Source of the DNA: Selenomonadaceae bacterium
GTDB lineage: Bacteria; Bacillota; Negativicutes; Selenomonadales; Selenomonadaceae
DNA: 40,317 nt
Assembly: GCA_017529935.1 (NCBI GenBank)
Contig: JAFXNB010000094.1
Span: 1-40,317, forward strand
Reading direction: 5' to 3'
Shown: positions 17,471 to 25,558 of the stretch, piece by piece
Layout: each line of letters begins with the position of its first letter
Numbering within the stretch: position 1 is the stretch's first letter
Translations under genes and position numbers: made by a program
The notes under the pieces: generated by a model
Database searches by the model: none
What the model was told of the DNA's origin: nothing
What the model saw: the letters and a program-made list of their open reading frames with translations, nothing else

Positions 17471-18874
17471 TTGAGGACAATTTTAAAATCCATTGCAATT
17501 ATTTTTACACTGCTGGCACTTTCTATGACGGCGCAGGCAAAAGAAGTCGTCAAGCTGGACGTCAACGCTACAGTTTACGTCAACGCCGGCAGTATCATAA
17601 CTCGAATAACTTCCGGTAATCCGCGAATCGCCGTAGTCAAGCAGATTGACCCGACGTTTAAAACCGGCTTCCTCGTCGAAGGACACGGCGTCGGTACGAC
17701 GGTTGTTCTCGTGTGGACGGACTACGGGGAAATTAAAGAGTACATGGTTGTTGTTTCACCTGAAGACGTTGGGCAAGCTCTCCTAATCGAAGAGGCGATT
17801 GGACTCCCCGACGTTCATGTAAAAAAAATCGGCGAGAAAATTCTCCTCACCGGCTCCGTTAAAAATCAGTACGAACGCAACTATGCAATCCAAATCGCAA
17901 GCTTCTACGTCAAAGGAAAAGTTTCGGTGCCAATCAGCACGGGCAGCCACGGCAACCTTGAACTCGACACGAGTAGCGCGACGAGCAAATCCAGCGACGA
18001 CATAGACCCTAGCGAAATTGAAAGTGACGGCGCAATCGTCGACCTGCTCAAGATGTTGCACCCGACGCAAGTCAAGCTTGAAGCGCAAGTTATTGATATA
18101 AACTCAAGCAACACGAGTGATTTAGGTTTCCAATACGGTTCGGGTAGCGGCTCCGGCGCGGGGATAAGTATTTCGCCTGGCGCGTGGGGCGTCGGCGAAT
18201 CAATCGGGCGCGGCGGCTACAGCAACAACCCGCTCAAATGGCTCGACCGTCACCGCACAGATTTGTTTGTTTCGATTCAAGCTCTCGTCGACCAAGGCAA
18301 AGCGCGAATTCTTTCCCGCCCAAGTATTACGACGATGAGCGGCGAACAGGCGACAATTCAAATCGGCGGACAAATTCCCTACACGACTTCAAATTTCGGC
18401 GGCACAACGGTTCAGTTCAAGGACTACGGAATTATTCTGCAGTGCCGACCGATTGTTGACGGCGATAACAAAATCACCGTGGCGGTTCACGCGGAAGTTA
18501 GCAACCTCAGCGGGCAAAGCGTCGACGGGCAACCGATTATCTCCAACCGTCACGCCGAAGCCGTCATCAATCTCGAATCGGGCACGTCAATGTTAATCGG
18601 CGGGCTTATGGATTCTTCCGAAGGCAAAAACGTTTCCAAACTCCCGTTGCTCGGCGACATTCCGATTATTGGCGAATTTTTCAAGTACAGCCACAAAACC
18701 AGGAACAAGCGCGAGTTGGTTATAATCGTGACGCCGACCGTTGTTGAAACGACCGACACCGCGCCCATGACCGACGAAATGCGCAGTAGCTTCGCGCAAA
18801 GCAAGCAGGAACTTCAAGACAGGGAAGACGTTAATATCAATCCCGACAAGACGACTTACACCGCATTTAAGTGA
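17471..18874 (+). CDS. cpaC: Tad pilus secretin CpaC/RcpA
   Basis: The protein has 467 residues and starts at TTG 17471 with GGTGGG 6 bp upstream. A Sec signal ends near MTAQA (residue about 23). The N-terminal domain (VYVNAGSIITRITSGNPRIAVV) is the secretin-associated N0-like domain; a BON-like segment follows (LTGSVKNQYERNYAIQIA). The C-terminal secretin domain runs from about residue 195, with VKLEAQVIDIN, GGQIPYTTSNFG, VQFKDYGIILQCRP, SMLIGGLMDSS and KLPLLGDIPIIGEFFKY, ending RELVIIVTPTVVE. It forms the outer-membrane pore for the Flp pilus and shows that the host has an outer membrane. Confidence 0.95.
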   Translation: MRTILKSIAIIFTLLALSMTAQAKEVVKLDVNATVYVNAGSIITRITSGNPRIAVVKQIDPTFKTGFLVEGHGVGTTVVLVWTDYGEIKEYMVVVSPEDVGQALLIEEAIGLPDVHVKKIGEKILLTGSVKNQYERNYAIQIASFYVKGKVSVPISTGSHGNLELDTSSATSKSSDDIDPSEIESDGAIVDLLKMLHPTQVKLEAQVIDINSSNTSDLGFQYGSGSGSGAGISISPGAWGVGESIGRGGYSNNPLKWLDRHRTDLFVSIQALVDQGKARILSRPSITTMSGEQATIQIGGQIPYTTSNFGGTTVQFKDYGIILQCRPIVDGDNKITVAVHAEVSNLSGQSVDGQPIISNRHAEAVINLESGTSMLIGGLMDSSEGKNVSKLPLLGDIPIIGEFFKYSHKTRNKRELVIIVTPTVVETTDTAPMTDEMRSSFAQSKQELQDREDVNINPDKTTYTAFK

Positions 18875-18884
18875 GAGGACTGAC

Positions 18885-19691
18885 ATGGCGGAAGGACGCA
18901 GTAGCATTGTCATCACGGTCTTCAGTACGACCTCTGGCATTGGCAAAACTTTTGTCGCCACGAATTTGGCGGCGGGCTTGGCCAAGGACGGAAACGCCGT
19001 TTGCCTTATCGATTTGGATTTGCAGTACGGCGACGTTGCAAATTATCTGAAGCTCCAAGACGCGCCGACTATCGCTGACATTCCGCCGACAGTGCCGCCC
19101 CACAAAGTTCAAAATTATATCGGCGAATATCGTCACGGAAATGTTTCCTTCGCCGTGTTGCCCGCGCCCTATCGCGTCGAGCAATCTTACACCTTGGACG
19201 AACGGCGAATCATTTCCATAATCAATCACCTTGACAAATTTAATTTTATCATCGTCGACACCAAAGCCGAATTCAACGATATGAATATGGCGGTCATGGA
19301 CATCAGCACGATTATAAATTTTCTGTGCGTGGCAGATTTCGTGCCCGCGATTAAAAATCTAAAGAGCGGCTACGAGGCAATCCTGCGCTTCGGCTACGAC
19401 GTAAATAAAGTTCGTCCCGTTTTGAATCGCAGTGATTCGCAGACGCTTATCGACCCCGACGACGTTGAAGTTGTTTTGGGCAAAAAATTTTACCACAAAA
19501 TTTCCAACGACTTCAAAGGCGCGAGCAATTCCATTCGCGCGGGCTGTCCGCTCATCTTGACTGATACAAATTCCAGACTCAAGCGCGACCTCTACGACCT
19601 CGTTGGACTCTATACAAACCGCAAGCGCAAGAGCGAATCTTCGGGCGGCGGCGGTATCGTTTCCTTCTTTAAAAAAATTTGGAGCCGCTGA
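18885..19691 (+). CDS. ParA/MinD-like ATPase of the Tad locus
   Basis: The protein has 268 residues; ATG 18885 lies 10 bp after cpaC. The P-loop reads STTSGIGKTFVATNLAAGLA: the GxGKT core is kept but the signature Lys of the deviant Walker A (KGGxGKT) is replaced by Ser/Thr. IDLDLQYGDVANYL and FIIVDTKAEFNDM mark the Walker A' and B regions; the Asp of Walker B is present. There is no receiver domain, unlike the next gene. The C-terminus has a Gly/Ser linker and a basic amphipathic end (GIVSFFKKIWSR) that could bind membrane, as in MinD (inference). Two related ATPases in tandem suggest a heteromeric CpaE/TadZ pair. Confidence 0.82.
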   Translation: MAEGRSSIVITVFSTTSGIGKTFVATNLAAGLAKDGNAVCLIDLDLQYGDVANYLKLQDAPTIADIPPTVPPHKVQNYIGEYRHGNVSFAVLPAPYRVEQSYTLDERRIISIINHLDKFNFIIVDTKAEFNDMNMAVMDISTIINFLCVADFVPAIKNLKSGYEAILRFGYDVNKVRPVLNRSDSQTLIDPDDVEVVLGKKFYHKISNDFKGASNSIRAGCPLILTDTNSRLKRDLYDLVGLYTNRKRKSESSGGGGIVSFFKKIWSR

Positions 19692-19692
19692 A

Positions 19693-20787
19693 ATGAAGTA
19701 CAGCACAATTCTGATTGACGCGGACGACGCGACGTTCATTCACACCACGAATATTTTTAAGCGATTGCCCGACTTGACGCTCGTCTCCTCCTATCGCGAA
19801 GTGAAATCTGCGCTCGGTCAAGGCACGGTCTTCAATCCGAATTTGTTCCTTGTCGACATCGACGACGCGGACAATCGCCAGAGCTTGCCGGAGTTCGCGG
19901 AAATTTTTCCCGAAGCAATCGTCGTCGGCATCATGAGTAAATGGGACGCCGATAAAGCGTTCGAGAGCATTCGCGGCGGAGCAATCGGTTGCTTGCTCAA
20001 ACCTTTTTCTGGCGAAGATATTCTTGACGGCGTGAAAATTTTCAGTCGCGGTGTTCGTCACACAAAGCCACGCTCGTTCTCGTTCTTCAGCGCGAAGGGG
20101 CGCAGCGGCAAGACGACTTTAATCGCGAACCTCGCTTTGTCAATCGTCAGACAGACGGGCGACATGGTTGCAATTATCGACGCCGATTTACAGTTCAGCG
20201 ACATGGCGATTTTCTTCGACGTGGAGCCGCTTATGACCGTCGTCGAGGCAACCCGCGATATAAAATTTCTTTCGCCAATCCGGCTTAACGCTTACTTCCT
20301 GCCCGTCGCAGAAAATATTCAACTTCTGTGCGGACCCAAGCGTTTGGAGTATTCCGAGCTGGTCGACGTCGAGAGCTTAACCGCCGTCGTTCGCATGGCG
20401 CAAACTCTTTTCCACTACGTGCTGATTGATTTGCCGTCGGGCGTCAGTGCCTTCTCAACCAACATGTGCGAAATCGCCGATACAGTTTTCCTCTGCGGCA
20501 TGTTAAACACCGGCTTTGAAATTCATCACATTCAGCGGACGTTGCCAATGTTCGAGATGTGGGAACAATACGGCAAGGAGCTAAAAGTTGTGATGAGCCG
20601 CGTTGACGACAGGCAGAAGCCCGACATTGAACGGCAACTCGGTCACAAACTCGCCGCCGTCCTGCCCAACGAATTCTTAATGGTTTCGGCGGCGAACAGC
20701 GGCAAACTCAAAAACGTCATGAACTACGAAAATCTTCTCTCCCAAAAAATCAACACGCTAGCAGGAGAGATTATCCATGCTCATTAG
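19693..20787 (+). CDS. cpaE: CpaE/TadZ: pseudo-receiver plus ParA-like ATPase
   Basis: The protein has 364 residues. I chose ATG 19693, one base after the previous stop, because GGAGCCGC precedes it; an in-frame start at 19603 lies inside the upstream gene. Residues 1-120 are receiver-like (STILIDADDATF, LFLVDIDDADN, GCLLKPFSGEDIL). The ATPase domain begins at about 130 with FSAKGRSGKTTLIANLAL and continues with VAIIDADLQFSDMAIFFD and YVLIDLPSGVS. CpaE/TadZ proteins localise the Tad machinery at the cell pole in other bacteria. The end overlaps tadB by 11 bp, implying translational coupling. Confidence 0.9.
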   Translation: MKYSTILIDADDATFIHTTNIFKRLPDLTLVSSYREVKSALGQGTVFNPNLFLVDIDDADNRQSLPEFAEIFPEAIVVGIMSKWDADKAFESIRGGAIGCLLKPFSGEDILDGVKIFSRGVRHTKPRSFSFFSAKGRSGKTTLIANLALSIVRQTGDMVAIIDADLQFSDMAIFFDVEPLMTVVEATRDIKFLSPIRLNAYFLPVAENIQLLCGPKRLEYSELVDVESLTAVVRMAQTLFHYVLIDLPSGVSAFSTNMCEIADTVFLCGMLNTGFEIHHIQRTLPMFEMWEQYGKELKVVMSRVDDRQKPDIERQLGHKLAAVLPNEFLMVSAANSGKLKNVMNYENLLSQKINTLAGEIIHAH

Positions 20788-21742
20788 TTTGGTAGCAGTC
20801 ACTTGCGGGCTGGCGGTCGTCGTGATTCTTTTCCTCGTGCGGACGTGCCTAGCTCGCTATCACATCAACCTTTTCAACGCGTTGCGATTCTACGTCGACA
20901 AGGAGCCGCCGCCGCAAACTTTCATGGACTATAAGGCGGTCAAGTGGACGGTCGCGCTCGTGAAAAAAATCGCCGCAATCCTCCCGCAAACATCGTTCTT
21001 TGCAAAACTCAACGTCATGCTCCGCCGCGCAGGTCTTCCGTTGCTCGGCTCGGAGTTCGTCGTGGCGGTCGCGCTGACTTCAATCTTGAGCGGGCTGATT
21101 GTCTTAGCTATCACGCTCAACCCAACAGCCGCCGTCATTACTTTCGCGGCAATCGTCGCCACAGAAATTTTCCTAGTCAAGCGGCAAGTCAGCAAGCGGC
21201 GCGAACTTTTCGTTAATCAGCTCAGCGATTGCCTGACAACCGTCGCCAACTCTCTGCGCGCGGGTTTCAGTTTCGTGCAAGCTATGGATTTGGTCGCAAA
21301 GGAAATGGAGCCGCCAATCCGCGACGAATTCGCTCACGTCATGCGCGACATTTCCTACGGCATGGTTTTGGACGAGGCGTTGGAGGACATGGACAAGCGC
21401 GTCGGCAGCTACGACTTTCACTTGGTCGTTACGGCGGTTTTGATTCAGCGGGAAATCGGCGGCAACCTTGCGCACGTCCTCGACTCAATCAGCCAGACTA
21501 TCACCGAACGAATCCGCATGCGCCGTGAAATTTTGACGCTGACCGCGCAAGGCAGAATGTCTTCGTGGCTCGTGTCGTTGCTCCCGATTTTTATCGCCGG
21601 TGCCATGCTCCTCATTTCCCCCACGCACTTCGACGAAACGCTGGCAAGTCCAATCGGGAGAATCGTCTTGGGCGTGGCTACCGTCATGACGATTGTTGGC
21701 TTTGTCGTGATTCGTAAAATCGTCGCGATAAAAGTTGAGTAG
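20777..21742 (+). CDS. tadB: Tad pilus inner-membrane platform protein TadB
   Basis: The protein has 321 residues; its ATG lies inside the end of cpaE. It has an N-terminal helix, a cytoplasmic segment, two central helices (FVVAVALTSILSGLIVLAI, AAVITFAAIVATEIFLV), then the T2SSF domain (FVNQLSDCLTTVANSLRAGFSFVQAMDLVAKE and HLVVTAVLIQREIGGNLAHVLD), and two C-terminal helices. With TadC it forms the membrane platform on which the TadA ATPase works. Confidence 0.92.
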   Translation: MLISLVAVTCGLAVVVILFLVRTCLARYHINLFNALRFYVDKEPPPQTFMDYKAVKWTVALVKKIAAILPQTSFFAKLNVMLRRAGLPLLGSEFVVAVALTSILSGLIVLAITLNPTAAVITFAAIVATEIFLVKRQVSKRRELFVNQLSDCLTTVANSLRAGFSFVQAMDLVAKEMEPPIRDEFAHVMRDISYGMVLDEALEDMDKRVGSYDFHLVVTAVLIQREIGGNLAHVLDSISQTITERIRMRREILTLTAQGRMSSWLVSLLPIFIAGAMLLISPTHFDETLASPIGRIVLGVATVMTIVGFVVIRKIVAIKVE

Positions 21743-21793
21743 CGGCGGCAAGTCAAAAAATTTGTAAACAATTCGCTGAAAGGAGCAACCGCC

Positions 21794-21991
21794 ATGCTAA
21801 AAAAAATTTATCAACGCCTCAAGAATAAAGGTCAGGGCGTCGTGGAGTACGCGCTTTTGATTGGAGTTGTGGCAGTCCTCACGGTCAGCTTCTTCAGCAA
21901 CGACGGGCTTGTAGAAACTTTCCGCACAACGCTCAGCAATGTCGTCGGGCACTTCACGACTTTTAACAGTGCTTATAGTAACAGCCATTGA
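21794..21991 (+). CDS. flp: Flp-type pilin 1
   Basis: The protein has 65 residues; ATG 21794 is preceded by AAAGGAGCAAC. The short basic leader (MLKKIYQRLKNKG) is followed by the Flp signature GQGVVEYALLIGVVAVLTV, where prepilin peptidase would cut after the Gly and Glu5 and Tyr6 of the mature chain are conserved. The tail (TTFNSAYSNSH) is short and polar. It should form the pilus fibre or a minor component. Confidence 0.92.
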   Translation: MLKKIYQRLKNKGQGVVEYALLIGVVAVLTVSFFSNDGLVETFRTTLSNVVGHFTTFNSAYSNSH

Positions 21992-22110
21992 TTGAACGCT
22001 ACGGAAAAATTTTATCGCTAACAAGTTTCTCGCAACTCGGCTGAATTTGTGGACTAAGGTCGATAGTGCGAGCTAAGGATAGACTTTTCCAAGGAAAGGA
22101 GATAAAAACC

Positions 22111-22344
22111 ATGTTGCAAAAACTTCAAAAGAAACTCAAAGCTTTCATTGAGGAGAAAGGGCAAGGCGTCGTCGAATACGCGCTGGTTCTCGGCTTCGTC
22201 GCGGTCATCGCCGTTTACCTGATTGGTAATTCCGACATAAAGGGTCAAGTCGTTGACAAAGGCATTAACAATGCAAAGAGTGCTGCGACTGTAATGCAAA
22301 CCGAATTTAACACTGCTTCTGCCAAAGACACCGGCACCCCCTAA
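22111..22344 (+). CDS. flp: Flp-type pilin 2
   Basis: The protein has 77 residues. ATG 22111 is preceded by AAGGAAAGGAG, so the longer GTG frame from 22066 is not needed. The leader is MLQKLQKKLKAFIEEKG, then GQGVVEYALVLGFVAVIAVYLIG, the processing site and helix of Flp pilins. The mature tail (AATVMQTEFNTASAKDTGTP) differs completely from pilin 1, so the two are not simple copies. The gene has a stronger ribosome binding site than pilin 1 and a terminator-like hairpin after it, which fits high-level expression of the major pilin (inference). Confidence 0.92.
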   Translation: MLQKLQKKLKAFIEEKGQGVVEYALVLGFVAVIAVYLIGNSDIKGQVVDKGINNAKSAATVMQTEFNTASAKDTGTP

Positions 22345-22451
22345 TCCTCAATTAATTTGGAAAGAAATTATCTGTTGACGGGGCGGCGAGAAAGAATGAG
22401 CGTCCACACGATTTTGGAATCAAAGTCCCGCCAGCAAATGTTCGATAAAAT

Positions 22452-22486
22452 TAACCCCTCGATTCACGTTGAGGGGCTCTTTTTTC
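22452..22486 (+). terminator. Terminator or attenuator between flp2 and tadE
   Basis: A stem CCCCTCGA/TTGAGGGG (8 bp including one G-T) with a short loop is followed by CTCTTTTTTC. It sits inside the Tad operon, 19 bp before the tadE start, so it probably lets part of the transcripts through and keeps pilin mRNA in excess. Confidence 0.75.
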
Positions 22487-22504
22487 AAGCGCGAGGTGAA
22501 CACG

Positions 22505-22918
22505 ATGAAAATTTTAAGACGCGGGCAGGCATCAATCGAATTCGCGCTGATACTGCCAATATTTGCATTGTTGCTGTTCTCGCTGGTTTACATTGGCTTT
22601 CTGTTCATCGACGTGGTAACTTTGGACTCGGCGGCGGCGGCGGCGGCTCGCAGTGCGGTACTTTCAGACGACGGAACGGTCGACGACGCGCTAAAGACAA
22701 AAATTCAGAACACGACGCTTTTCCTCTACTGGTATGAAATTGACAGCGAGTCGCCGAAACGATTGGAACCTGTCAACGACGCAAACATTTTTACATACGG
22801 CATAAAAGCAAATCTGACGGTGAAAAACTCGGTATTGGAAATGGTTTTGCCGCCGGCGTACACCGTCGTGAAAACTGCATACAAGACCGAGGCGACGACA
22901 CCGGAAGGAGGCGATTGA
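22505..22918 (+). CDS. tadE: TadE-like pseudopilin
   Basis: The protein has 137 residues; ATG 22505 follows GAGGTG, and the earlier in-frame start at 22469 lies in the terminator. The TadE pattern is clear: MKILRRGQASIEFALILPIFALLLFSLVYIGFLFID, with Gly-Gln-Ala-Ser-Ile-Glu-Phe as the cleavage/pseudopilin signature, then VVTLDSAAAAAARSAVL. The periplasmic tail has about 80 residues. The stop is 6 bp before tadA. Confidence 0.88.
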   Translation: MKILRRGQASIEFALILPIFALLLFSLVYIGFLFIDVVTLDSAAAAAARSAVLSDDGTVDDALKTKIQNTTLFLYWYEIDSESPKRLEPVNDANIFTYGIKANLTVKNSVLEMVLPPAYTVVKTAYKTEATTPEGGD

Positions 22919-22924
22919 TTAGTC

Positions 22925-24391
22925 ATGGGACTTTTGGAGAGATTGGGCGGACGCCAAAACGCTGAATTGCGTTCGCAGGCGGAAATACTTTCGGCGGCGA
23001 AGAACGAGCCGCAAACGTCGCGCGTGAAATCGGCGTTCGACGAAAATTTACCGCGCAGTAGTGTAGAGACGTTCACGGGCTACCGACCGACGGACACCAC
23101 GGAAAGTTCGTATCAGCAGCTGAAGTTGAAAATTCATCGGCAAATTATATCGGAAATGTCAGCGGCGGAGCAGGAGCTGTTGGCGGGTTCGGGGCGCAGT
23201 CGCGAAGAGATTCAAGAAATCGTGGCGGGCTATTGTCACCGGGCATTCGACGAGCAGGCAAGCATTTTCTCGCGCGGCGAACGACTGCAAATCATCGCGG
23301 ACATCTGCGACGAAATTTTGGGCTTGGGACCGATAGAGCCGCTGCTGAAAGATTCGACGATAACGGAAGTGATGATAAACGGGGCGTCGCGGGTGTACGT
23401 GGAGCAGGCGGGCAAACTTTATCGGACGGACGTGCGCTTTCACGACGAAACGCACCTTATGAACATCATCGAAAAAATTTTGGCACCGCTGGGCAGAAGG
23501 ATAGACGAATCGGCACCGATGGTCGACGCACGTTTGGCGGACGGGTCGCGCGTGAACATAATCATTCCGCCGCTTGCGTTGGATGGCTCCATGGTCACGA
23601 TAAGAAAATTTTCCAAGTCGGCGTTGAAAGTTCAAGACTTGATAAATTTCGGGACGCTTGATGAGCGCATGGCAATTTTTTTAGAGGCGAGTGTCAAAGC
23701 GCGGCTGAACATTTTAGTAAGCGGCGGCACGGGTTCGGGCAAGACGACGACGCTTAACACGCTCAGCTCGTTTATTCCCGACGACGACAGAATTGTCACG
23801 ATTGAGGACGCGGCGGAGTTAAAACTTCAGCAAGACCACGTTGTCCGCCTTGAATCACGCCCGCCGAACATTGAGGGCGAGGGCGCGATTGCGATTCGTG
23901 ACTTGGTGAGGAACGCGCTACGCATGAGACCGGACAGAATTATCGTCGGCGAAGTTCGTTCGGGCGAGGCCTTGGACATGTTGCAGGCGATGAACACCGG
24001 TCACGACGGCTCCTTGACGACGGCGCACGCGAACACTCCCCGCGACGCTTTGAGCCGCTTGGAGACGATGGTTTTAATGGCGGGCATGGAACTTCCCGTC
24101 CGCGCGATTCGTACACAAATTTCTGCGGCGATTGATTTGATTTTGCAGCAGTCAAGAATTCGTGACGGCAGCCGAAAAATCACGCATATCAGCGAGGTGC
24201 AGGGCATGGAGGGCGATACGATTGTCATGCAAGATTTGTTCGTTTACGTGCAGGATTACATTGACGAGCGCGGCAAGTCGGTCGGGCACTTCGAGGCAAC
24301 GGGGCTTCAGCCGTCGTTCATGGACAAGTTCAAAATCAACGGCGTGGATTTGCCGCTAGAAATTTTCGAGGCGGACGGAGGGCGCGGCTAA
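22925..24391 (+). CDS. tadA: Tad pilus secretion ATPase TadA/CpaF
   Basis: The protein has 488 residues; ATG 22925, with AAGGAGG at 22905-22911 (a rather long 13-bp gap). The N-terminal 100 residues are variable. The CpaF core follows: ITEVMINGASRVYVEQAGKL, PMVDARLADGSRVNIIIPP, Walker A with Lys273 (GGTGSGKTTTLN), Asp box (IVTIEDAAELKL), Walker B with Glu343 (DRIIVGEVRSGEALDML), His box (GHDGSLTTAHANTPRDAL). It powers pilus assembly as a hexamer. The TAA stop shares one base with the tadC ATG. Confidence 0.96.
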   Translation: MGLLERLGGRQNAELRSQAEILSAAKNEPQTSRVKSAFDENLPRSSVETFTGYRPTDTTESSYQQLKLKIHRQIISEMSAAEQELLAGSGRSREEIQEIVAGYCHRAFDEQASIFSRGERLQIIADICDEILGLGPIEPLLKDSTITEVMINGASRVYVEQAGKLYRTDVRFHDETHLMNIIEKILAPLGRRIDESAPMVDARLADGSRVNIIIPPLALDGSMVTIRKFSKSALKVQDLINFGTLDERMAIFLEASVKARLNILVSGGTGSGKTTTLNTLSSFIPDDDRIVTIEDAAELKLQQDHVVRLESRPPNIEGEGAIAIRDLVRNALRMRPDRIIVGEVRSGEALDMLQAMNTGHDGSLTTAHANTPRDALSRLETMVLMAGMELPVRAIRTQISAAIDLILQQSRIRDGSRKITHISEVQGMEGDTIVMQDLFVYVQDYIDERGKSVGHFEATGLQPSFMDKFKINGVDLPLEIFEADGGRG

Positions 24392-25353
24392 TGATTCTGT
24401 TCATTTCAATTTTCGCGGGCGTGTCGGTGTTCCTGTTCCTTTGCATAATGCTTCGGAAAGTCAAGAGCACGGAGCAGTTTCAAGCAAAAGTTCGACTGCA
24501 AAATTTATCGGTAGTGAGCAACCGTTTCGCCGAGGACAGAGCAGCTCCGACGGTTTTAGCGCGGCGCGATTGGACGACGCTAACTTTCACGGAGCGAATC
24601 GTCACTCCGATAGCCGACTCCGCACAAGATTTTTTCATGCGGCTGGCACCACGCGCGATTTTTAAATCAATCGAACGACACATAATCTTGGCGGGCAAGC
24701 AGACGGAGTGGAGCGTCGACAAAGCGATTTTCATCTGGGGCGAGTCAATTTTCGCGGGCTTCATCGCGGGCGCACTGATTTTTTGGCTGACGGATTTATT
24801 TTTGATTCAGCGCGTGGCGATTTGGATTTTCCTGACGGCGGTTGGAATTTTGTTGCCGGTATCGTTCGTGCAGACGAAAATCCGCGACCGTCAAGAAAAA
24901 ATCGTATCGCAACTTCCGCCGTTCCTTGACTTGTTAAGCGTAAGTGTTCAAGCGGGGCTTTCGTTCGACGCGTCGGTCGACAGAATTTTAAAGCGAACAT
25001 CGGGGCCGCTCATGGACGAATTCCGGCAAATGCAAAAAGATATGCGGCTGGGCTTGTCAAAAAAAGAAGCCCTCCACGAGCTGGCGGGCAGATGTGATTT
25101 GGAAGATATTTATTTGTTCACGACGTCGGTAATCCAATCGGAGCGGCTGGGCGCGAGCATGGCGAAAACTTTAATCGAACAGGCAAAGAACATGCGCGAG
25201 CGTTATCAGCAACGAATCAAGGCGAAGGCACTTAAGGCACCGATAAAAATTTTGTTCCCGCTGGTGCTGCTCATCTTCCCGACGATTTTTATAATCATCT
25301 TGTTGCCGCCGCTACTGAACATACTGGCGAACATGAACCTTATGCCGAACTGA
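24391..25353 (+). CDS. tadC: Tad pilus inner-membrane platform protein TadC
   Basis: The protein has 320 residues; its ATG overlaps the tadA stop (TAATG), indicating coupled translation. An N-terminal helix (FISIFAGVSVFLFLCIML) is followed by two central helices (SIFAGFIAGALIFWLTDLF, VAIWIFLTAVGILLPVSFV), the T2SSF domain (LPPFLDLLSVSVQAGLSFDASVDRIL, FTTSVIQSERLGASMAKTL) and a C-terminal helix pair (PLVLLIFPTIFIIILLPPLL). It pairs with TadB. Last gene of the Tad operon. Confidence 0.93.
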   Translation: MILFISIFAGVSVFLFLCIMLRKVKSTEQFQAKVRLQNLSVVSNRFAEDRAAPTVLARRDWTTLTFTERIVTPIADSAQDFFMRLAPRAIFKSIERHIILAGKQTEWSVDKAIFIWGESIFAGFIAGALIFWLTDLFLIQRVAIWIFLTAVGILLPVSFVQTKIRDRQEKIVSQLPPFLDLLSVSVQAGLSFDASVDRILKRTSGPLMDEFRQMQKDMRLGLSKKEALHELAGRCDLEDIYLFTTSVIQSERLGASMAKTLIEQAKNMRERYQQRIKAKALKAPIKILFPLVLLIFPTIFIIILLPPLLNILANMNLMPN

Positions 25354-25424
25354 TTCGAGGGACGTTTGAACGACATCAAAGCCCGTCGCCAAAAGATAAA
25401 GCGACGACTTGCGGATAAATAATT

Positions 25425-25454
25425 GTAGACGTATTAATACGGGCTACTTTTTTT
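25425..25454 (+). terminator. Terminator of the Tad operon
   Basis: A hairpin GTAG-(palindrome CGTATTAATACG)-CTAC is followed by seven T. The stem is AT-rich but well placed 72 bp after tadC. Confidence 0.65.
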
Positions 25455-25493
25455 ATTCGAGTCGTAAAATTTTTTTCCTAAGGTACGCAACCT

Positions 25494-25515
25494 AATTGTT
25501 GAATGAAAAACAATT
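25494..25515. promoter_or_regulatory. Inverted repeat overlapping the lct-type promoter (candidate operator)
   Basis: AATTGTT, 8 bp, then AACAATT is a perfect 7-bp inverted repeat overlapping the -35 box and spacer. Lactate operons are often controlled by GntR-family (LldR/PdhR-like) repressors with palindromic AATTGG-type sites. The resemblance is suggestive only, and no regulator gene is adjacent. Confidence 0.4.
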
Positions 25516-25527
25516 ACCTAGTAAAAT
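25499..25527 (+). promoter_or_regulatory. Sigma-70-type promoter of the lactate operon
   Basis: TTGAAT (25499-25504), 17-bp spacer, TAAAAT (25522-25527), 32 bp before the etfB start. An A-tract/T-tract element lies just upstream (25466-25481). Confidence 0.65.
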
Positions 25528-25558
25528 AACGCCATGAAATTTTGATAGGAGGGCGACT

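Noticed and set aside
22029..22072. Riboswitch before pilin 2
   Set aside because: Only one 6-bp inverted repeat; no conserved core of a known class such as the cyclic di-GMP aptamer was found.
22357..22737. 126-codon open frame overlapping tadE
   Set aside because: Out of frame with tadE and low-complexity where it overlaps; it contains the terminator hairpin.
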